Shown here: one piece after another, positions 52,901-61,900 of the stretch
Layout of the letters: each line of letters begins with the position of its first letter
Numbering within the stretch: position 1 is the stretch's first letter
NCBI RefSeq assembly: GCF_000805335.1
Contig: NZ_KN708638.1
Span: 7,763,526 to 7,827,525 of the forward strand
Length of the DNA: 64,000 bases
Direction: 5' to 3'
DNA from: Streptomyces sp. CT34
GTDB taxonomy: Bacteria; Actinomycetota; Actinomycetes; Streptomycetales; Streptomycetaceae
Position numbers and translations under genes: made by a program
Notes under the pieces: generated by a model
The model's input: the letters and a program-made list of their open reading frames with translations, nothing else
Database searches by the model: none
What the model was told of the DNA's origin: nothing

Positions 52901-55900
52901 GTTGGTGGAGCTGGCAGCCTGGGTGGGTACAGGGCTCGAAGTGCCGGCCGTGGACGAGCTGGTGGTCAAGGCTCCGGTCGTCCTGGACGACGACGAGGCG
53001 CTGGTGCTCCAGGTACTCGTGGGCGCCGTAGAGGAGTCCGGCACGCGCACCCTCACTGTTCACAGCCACCCCGCCTCCGGCAGCGACCCCGTCGAGTGGA
53101 CCGAGCACCTGACCGGAGTGCTGGCGCCGGAATCGGGGACCGCACCGAAGAAGTGGGAGGCCCGCCCGGGCTCCACCACCTCGATGGACGGTCTGTACGA
53201 GCGGCTTGCCGACTTCGGGCTGGACTACGGTCCGTTGTTCCGTGGGCTGCGGTCGGTGGCGCGGGACGGCCGGACGGTGGTCGGCCGGGTGGAGATGGAC
53301 GAGGCATACGAGAACGCCGCCGGGTTCGCCTTGCATCCCGCGCTGTTCGACGCCGCCCTGCACACCATCGCCGCCACCGCCGAGCACGACAGGGGGGACG
53401 AGCCCCAGGCCATCCGCCTCCCCTTTGCCTGGAAAGGCGTCCGTGTCCACGGCGCCGCGGAGCGCGCCGTCCGCGTCTTGGTCCGGCAGCTGTCACCGCA
53501 GTCGTACGGCCTGCAACTGCTGTCGACCGAAGGCGAACTGGTCGTATCCGTCGAGGAGTTGACGGTTGCGGAGGTGACCGCGCAGCAGATAGCGGCTGCC
53601 GGCGCGCACAGAGCTGGGCAGCCCCTGCTGGTCCCTGTCTGGCGGCCCGCGGCTCTGACGGCCCCGGCCGAGTCCGACCGTTGGTCGAGTGTGGGTTTCG
53701 ACGGCGAGATCGGGTTCGGCTCCGCGGATTCGCTGGAGGCGGCTGTGGGGGCCGGGGCCAGGGTCGTGGTGTATGGACTCGGGTCGGCTGCCGACGGGGA
53801 TGGGGTGTTGTGGCCGACCGCCGGTGCGGTGCACGAGGCGGTCGGTGAGGCGCTGGATGTGGTGTGCCGTTGGCTGGCGGTGGCGTCGGAGGATCAGCGG
53901 CTGGTGGTGGTGTCGCGGTGGGCGGCCGGGGTGGAGGGCGACCCGGTCGTGGATCCGGCATCGGCGGCGGCGTTGGGGTTGTTGCGCAGTGCGCAGGCGG
54001 AACACCCGGGCCGCATCGCGTTGGTGGACGTGGATGACGATCCTCGCTCCTGGCAGGCGTTGACGCGCGTGCCGTTCGCCGCCGAGCCGCAGAGCGCGAT
54101 ACGCGAGGGCACCCTGAAGGTCGCCCGCCTGGTGGCCGCGCCAGAGCAACAGGCCGTGAGTGAGGCACCGTTCGGTTCGGGCACGGTGCTGGTCACCGGT
54201 GCCGGGGGCCAGTTGGGGCGGGTGATCGCACGCCATCTCGTGGTGACACACGGCGTGCGCGACCTACTGCTGCTGAGCCGGTCGGGCACGGCATCGACGT
54301 CGGTGACCGGCCTGCGGGACGAACTCTCCGAGCTGGGCGCCCAAGTGGCAGTGGCCGCCTGCGACGTTGCCCATGGCGACGAGGTGCGCTCCGTTCTGGC
54401 CGGCTACGACGGTGACATCACCGGAATCGTCCACTCGGCGGGTGTGCTGGATGACGGGTTCGTTGAGTCGCTGACGGCGGAGCGGGTGTCGGCGGTGCTG
54501 CGCCCGAAGGTGGACGCAGTACTCAACCTGCACGACGTCGCCAACGAACTCGGCCTCGACCTGGCGAACTTCGTCGTCTTCTCCTCCGCCGCGTCCCTTC
54601 TCGGCTCGCCGGGCCAGGGGAGTTATGCGGCGGCGAACGCGTTCCTGAACGAGTTTGCGCGGGTCCGGTCGGCTGCGGACGTGCCGACGCTGGCGTTGAA
54701 CTGGGGCCTGTGGGAGGCGTCCGGAGGCGACGCGGGTATGGCTTCCGGGCTGTCGGCGGAGGACCTCGCGCGGCTCCGCAGGTCGGGCTTTGTCCCACTC
54801 GCGGTGGAGGACGGGCTTGGTCTGTTCGACCGGGCGCTGGCGGGTGGGGCTCCCGTGGTGGTGCCGATCGGGCTGGACCGTCCGGCGTTGGGAAGATCAG
54901 CCGAAGTGCCTGCCGTGCTAAGGGAGTTGGTGCCGTCATCAGCACGCGCCGGACGCCGCAACGGTCACCGCGAGGACAGGGGGTTTGTGCAGCGGCTGCG
55001 GGGTCTGGATGCGGCGGAGCGGCGTGAGCGCGTGCTGGAGCTGGTGATCGGTGCGGCCACGGGTGTGCTGGGCCGCTCGGCCGATGCGGCAATCGACGCC
55101 GACGTGTCGTTCTCGGGTCTGGGCTTCGACTCGCTGACCGCGCTGGAGTTGCGCAACCGGCTGGGCGGAGCGGTCGGTCAGACACTCTCGGCGTCGTTGA
55201 TCTTCGACTACCCCGACGCCCGAAGCCTGACCGACTACCTCCTCGAACTCCTCGCCGCCGAGGAACCGTCAGCCCCCGTGCAGGTGACGCCCCAGACCGC
55301 GACGGACGACGAGCCGATCGCCATTGTGGGTGTGGGGTGCCGTTTCCCGGGTGGTGTGGTGTCGCCGGAGGGGTTGTGGGAGCTGGTGGTGTCGGGCACG
55401 GATGCGGTGTCGGGTTTTCCGACCGACCGTGGCTGGGATGTTTCGGAGCTCTTCGACGAGGATCCGGAGGCGGTGGGCAGGTCGTACGCCCGCGAGGGCG
55501 GTTTCGTGCGGGATGCCGGCTTGTTCGACGCGGATTTCTTCGGGATCAATCGGCGTGAGGCGTTGGCGATGGATCCGCAGCAGCGGTTGTTGCTGGAGTG
55601 CTCGTGGGAGGCGGTCGAGCGGGCGGGGATGGATCCGCTGGGCCTTCGGGGGAGCAAGACCGGTGTCTACACCGGGTTGATGTACCACGACTACGGCACG
55701 CGGATCCCGGAGTACCCCGCTGATCTCGAAGGCTTCGTCGGCACGGGTGTCGCGGGCAGTGTGGCGTCGGGTCGTGTGGCTTACACGCTGGGTCTGGAAG
55801 GACCGGCACTGACGGTGGATACGGCGTGCTCGTCGTCCTTGGTTGCGGTGCATATGGCGGTCAATGCGCTGCGGGCGGGGGAGTGCTCGATGGCGTTGGC

Positions 55901-58900
55901 GGGCGGTGCCACGATCATGTCCACCCCCGGTGCCTTCATCGAGTTCTCGCGGCAGCGGGGGCTGTCGCCGGACGGCCGGTGCAAGGCGTTCGCGGAGGAG
56001 GCCGATGGTGTCGGCTGGGGCGGGGGCGGGGGCGTGCTGATGCTGGAGCGGTTGTCGGATGCGGTGGCTGCGGGGCGTCGGGTGTTGGCGGTGGTGCGTG
56101 GGTGCGCCGTGAACCAGGATGGTGCGTCCTCGACGCTGACGGCGCCGCGGGGTCCGGCGCAGCGGGCGGTGGTCGAGCGGGCGCTCGCAGCCGCCGGTGT
56201 CGAGGCCGGTGACGTGGACGTCGTCGAGGGCCATGGGACGGGGACCCGACTCGGGGACCCGATGGAGGTCTCGGCACTGCAGGCGGTGTATGGGCGTCGT
56301 CGTGGTGCGGGGGAGGGGCCGTTGTGGTTGGGTTCGGTGAAGTCGAACATCGGGCATGCGCAGGCGGCTGCCGGGGTGGCCGGGATCATCAAGGTGGTCG
56401 GTGCGTTTGCGCATGATGTGTTGCCGGCGACGTTGCATGCGGGACGGCCGTCTTCTGCGGTGGAGTGGGATGGTGGCGGTGTCGAGCTGTTGCGGGAGGC
56501 GCGGCCGTGGGAGCGGGATCCGCAGCGTCCGCGCCGGGCGGGCGTCTCGTCCTTCGGCATCAGCGGCACCAACGCACACCTCATCCTCGAAGAACCCCCG
56601 CGGCCTGTCGAGTTGTCGGCCGAGGGCGATGCCGACGATGGCGATCCCCTCGTGTGGCGGTTGTCGGCGAAGTCGTCCGTGGCGTTGCGTGCGCAGGCCG
56701 CCCGCATGGCCGACTTCTTGGCAGACACGCCTGACGCGCAGGGCCTATCCGGTTTGCGTGGGATCGGCGCGGCGTTGGATGGCCGGAGCCGTTTCGGGCG
56801 TCGGGCGACGATCGTTGCGACGCCGGGTGAGGATGCCGTCGAGGTGCGGGCCGGTCTTGTGCGGGCGTTGGAGACGCTGGCCTTTGACGAGGGTCTGGCG
56901 TTGGAGGGGCCTGCTTCGGCCCGGGCGGTGGATGCGGCCACTGGGTTGGTTACGGGTGGTGCTGGGGCTGGTTCGGGTGTGGTGTGGCAGTTCTCCGGTC
57001 AGGGGACGTTGCGGCCGGAGGGTCTTGGGCGGTTGTGGGAGGTCCCGGACCTGGCACCGCATCTGGATGCGGCTGTGGCGGTGATGGATGAGTTCGCCGG
57101 TTTCCCGGTGCGGGAGGTGCTGGCCGGCGGTGCCGGGGATCTGTCGCGGACGGGGTATGCGCAGGTGGCGCTGTTCGTGGTGCAGGTGGCGTTGGTGGGC
57201 TGGCTGCGCGAGCGGGGGCAGCGTCCGGATGCGGTGATGGGGCATTCGGTGGGTGAGTTCGCCGCGATGTGGGCGGCCGGGGTGTTGGAACTGGCTGACG
57301 CGGCGGCGTTGGTGGCCGAGCGAGCCCGGCTGATGGAAGCCCTCCCCGACGGCGGCGCGATGATCGCCGTGAACGCATCTCCGCGTGAGGTGGAGGAGCA
57401 GTTGGCAGGGCTGTCGCGCTCGTCCGTCGCGGCGGTCAACGGGCCGGAGAGCACGGTGCTTTCGGGTCCGGAGGACGAGGTGTCGGCGGTGGCCGAGTTC
57501 TTCCGCAGTCAGGGGCGTAAGACGAGTCGGCTGCGGGTCTCGCACGCCTTCCACTCCCCGCTGATGGAACCGGCCGCCGCCGAATTCCGCACGTTCGCCG
57601 AGCGGTTCAGCTTCCGTGAGCCGAGCGTGCCGTTCTACTCCACCCAGACCGGTACCCAGGCCACCACGGTGGACGCGGAGTACGTGGCCACACACATCAC
57701 CAACCCGGTGCTCTACCACCAGGCACTGAACGCCATCGCCGAGCCGACGGACATGTTCGTGGAGGTCGGCCCGGACACCACCCTGACCGCCCTGGCCCGC
57801 ACGGCCCGCCCACAGGCGGCGGCGATACCCCTGCTGGCCTCCGCCCCGAACACTGCCCCCGGCCACACCCTCACCCTCGCCCTGCACACCCTCACCCACG
57901 GCCAGACGCCCGAGCCGTCCCCGGCCGGTTCGACGTCGACGAACACCACGCCCCCGTACACCGACCTGCCGACCTACCCCTTCCAGCGCACGCACTACTG
58001 GCTGACGCCCGCCCAGAGGGCGCACGCGAGTCTGTCGGCGGCTGAGCATCCGTTGCTGGACGGGATGACGGAGTTGCCGGGTAGTGGGGCGGTGTTGTTC
58101 ACGGGTCGGGTGAGTGTCAGGTCGCATCCGTGGCTGGCGGAGCATCGGGTGCATGGCCGGGTGCTGGTGCCGGGGACGGCGTTGGTGGAGCTGGCAGCCT
58201 GGGTGGGTACAGGGCTCGAAGTGCCGGCCGTGGACGAGCTGGTGGTCAAGGCTCCGGTCGTCCTGGACGACGACGAGGCGCTGGTGCTCCAGGTACTCGT
58301 GGGCGCCGTAGAGGAGTCCGGCACGCGCACCCTCACTGTTCACAGCCACCCCGCCTCCGGCAGCGACCCCGTCGAGTGGACCGAGCACCTGACCGGAGTG
58401 CTGGCGCCGGAATCGGGGACCGCACCGAAGAAGTGGGAGGCCCGCCCGGGCTCCACCACCTCGATGGACGGTCTGTACGAGCGGCTTGCCGACTTCGGGC
58501 TGGACTACGGTCCGTTGTTCCGTGGGCTGCGGTCGGTGGCGCGGGACGGCCGGACGGTGGTCGGCCGGGTGGAGATGGACGAGGCATACGAGAACGCCGC
58601 CGGGTTCGCCTTGCATCCCGCGCTGTTCGACGCCGCCCTGCACACCATCGCCGCCACCGCCGAGCACGACAGGGGGGACGAGCCCCAGGCCATCCGCCTC
58701 CCCTTTGCCTGGAAAGGCGTCCGTGTCCACGGCGCCGCGGAGCGCGCCGTCCGCGTCTTGGTCCGGCAGCTGTCACCGCAGTCGTACGGCCTGCAACTGC
58801 TGTCGACCGAAGGCGAACTGGTCGTATCCGTCGAGGAGTTGACGGTTGCGGAGGTGACCGCGCAGCAGATAGCGGCTGCCGGCGCGCACAGAGCTGGGCA

Positions 58901-61900
58901 GCCCCTGCTGGTCCCCGTCTGGCGGCCCGCGGCTCTGACGGCCCCGGCCGAGTCCGACCGTTGGTCGAGTGTGGGTTTCGACGGCGAGATCGGGTTCGGC
59001 TCCGCGGATTCGCTGGAGGCGGCTGTGGGGGCCGGGGCCAGGGTCGTGGTGTACGGACTCGGGTCGGCTGCCGACGGGGATGAGGCGTTGTGGCCGACCG
59101 CCGGTGCGGTGCACGAGGCGGTCGGTGAGGTGCTGGATGTGGTGTGCCGTTGGCTGGCGGTGGCGTCGGAGGATCAGCGGCTGGTGGTGGTGTCGCGGTG
59201 GGCGGCCGGGGTGGAGGGCGACCCGGTCGTGGATCCGGCATCGGCGGCGGCGTTGGGGTTGTTGCGCAGTGCGCAGGCGGAACACCCGGGCCGTATCGCG
59301 TTGGTGGACGTGGATGACGATCCTCGCTCCTGGCAGGCGTTGACGCGCGTGCCGTTCGCCGCCGAGCCGCAGAGCGCGATACGCGAGGGCACCCTGAAGG
59401 TCGCCCGTATCACCCCGAGCCAGGGGCAACGGTCCCTGGAACCGAACCCCTTCGGTTCGGGCGCGGTGCTGGTCACCGGTGCCGGGGGCCAGTTGGGGCG
59501 GGTGATCGCACGCCATCTCGTGGTGACACACGGCGTGCGCGACCTACTGCTGCTGAGCCGGTCGGGCACGGCATCGACGTCGGTGACCGGCCTGCGGGAC
59601 GAACTCTCCGAGCTGGGCGCCCAAGTGGCAGTGGCCGCCTGCGACGTTGCCCATGGCGACGAGGTGCGCTCCGTTCTGGCCGGCTACGACGGTGACATCA
59701 CCGGAATCGTCCACTCGGCGGGTGTGCTGGATGACGGGTTCGTTGAGTCGCTGACGGCGGAGCGGGTGTCGGCGGTGCTGCGCCCGAAGGTGGACGCAGT
59801 ACTCAACCTGCACGACGTCGCCAACGAACTCGGCCTCGACCTCGCACGTTTCGTGGTCTTCTCCTCGGCCGCCGCGGTACTGGGCGGTCCCGGTCAGGGC
59901 AGCTATGCGGCGGCGAACGCGTTCCTGAACGAGTTTGCGCGGGTGCGGTCGGCCGCGGGGGCACCGACGCTGGCGTTGGACTGGGGCCTGTGGGCGGCGT
60001 CCGGGGACGACGGGATGGCCTCCGGGCTGTCGGCGGCGGACCTGGCACGACTGCGCCGGTCGGGCTTTGTCCCGCTCGCGGAAGAGGAAGGGGTGGCGCT
60101 CTTCGACCGGGCGCTGGCGGGCGGTGCTCCGGTCGCGATGCCGCTCGGACTGGACCGGTCGGCGTTGGGAAGCGCACCTGAAGTGCCCTCATCCCTGCGG
60201 GAGTTGGTGCCGGTCTCTGCGCGTTCCAGGCACCGGATCGGTCAAGGTGAGGACAGGGGGTTTGTGCAGCGGCTGCGGGGTCTGGATGCGGCGGAGCGGC
60301 GTGAGCGCGTGCTGGAGCTGGTGATCGGTACGGCCACGGGTGTGCTGGGCCGCTCGGCCGATGCGGCAATCGACGCCGACGTGTCGTTCTCGGGTCTGGG
60401 CTTCGACTCGCTGACCGCGCTGGAGTTGCGCAACCGGCTGGGCGGAGCGGTCGGTCAGACACTCCCGGCGTCGTTGATCTTCGACTACCCCGACGCCCGC
60501 AGCCTGACCGACTACCTCCTCGAACTCCTCGTCGGCACAGAGGCCGGGGCAGACACCGAAACCGCACGGCCCGCCGCTACGGTGGCAACGGGTGCCGACG
60601 AGCCGATCGCCATCGTGGGTGTGGGATGCCGTTTCCCCGGCGGTGTGGTGTCCCCGGAGGGTCTCTGGGGACTGGTCGCGTCGCAGACCGACGCCGTGTC
60701 GGGCTTTCCGGTCGACCGTGGCTGGGATGTCTCGGAGCTCTACGACGAGGACCCGGACGCGGCGGGCAAGTCGTACGCCCGCGAGGGTGGCTTCGTGCAC
60801 GGCGCGGGCCTCTTCGACCCCGACTTCTTCGGGATCAACCCCCGCGAGGCCCTGGCGATGGATCCGCAGCAGCGGCTGTTGCTGGAGTGCTCGTGGGAGG
60901 CGGCCGAGCGGGCGGGCATGGATCCGCTGGCGCTGCGTGGCAGCAAGACCGGCGTCTACACCGGCCTGATGTACCACGACTACGGAACCGAGCTCACCGC
61001 ATGCCCTACGGACGTCGAGGGCCTGGTGGGTACCGGTGTCGCGGGCAGTGTGGCGTCGGGCCGTGTGGCTTACACGCTGGGTCTGGAAGGACCGGCACTG
61101 ACGGTGGATACGGCGTGCTCGTCGTCCTTGGTTGCGGTGCATATGGCGGTCAATGCGCTGCGGGCGGGGGAGTGCTCGATGGCGTTGGCGGGCGGTGCCA
61201 CGATCATGTCGACCCCACGCGCGTTCATCGAGTTCTCGCGGCAGCGGGGGCTGTCGCCGGACGGCCGGTGCAAGGCGTTCGCGGAGGAGGCCGATGGTGT
61301 CGGCTGGGGCGAGGGCGTGGGCGTGCTGATGCTGGAGCGGTTGTCGGATGCGGTGGCTGCGGGGCGTCGGGTGTTGGCGGTGGTGCGTGGGTGCGCCGTG
61401 AACCAGGACGGCGCGTCCTCGACGCTGACGGCACCCCGAGGCCCGGCGCAGCGGGCGGTGGTCGAGCGGGCGCTGGCAGCCGCGGGGGTTGAGCCGGGTG
61501 ATGTGGATGTGGTCGAGGGGCATGGGACGGGGACCCGGTTGGGGGACCCGATGGAGGTCTCGGCGCTGCAGGCGGTGTATGGGCGTCGTCGTGGTGCGGG
61601 GGTGGGTCCGTTGTGGTTGGGTTCGGTGAAGTCGAACATCGGGCATGCGCAGGCGGCTGCCGGGGTGGCCGGGATCATCAAGGTGGTCGGTGCGTTTGCG
61701 CATGATGTGTTGCCGGCGACGTTGCATGCGGGACGGCCGTCTTCTGCGGTGGAGTGGGATGGTGGCGGTGTCGAGCTGTTGCGGGAGGCGCGGCCGTGGG
61801 AGCGGGATCCGCAGCGTCCGCGTCGGGCGGGCGTGTCCTCGTTCGGTATCAGCGGCACCAACGCGCATGTGATTCTGGAGGAACCGCCGGTACCGGCCGA

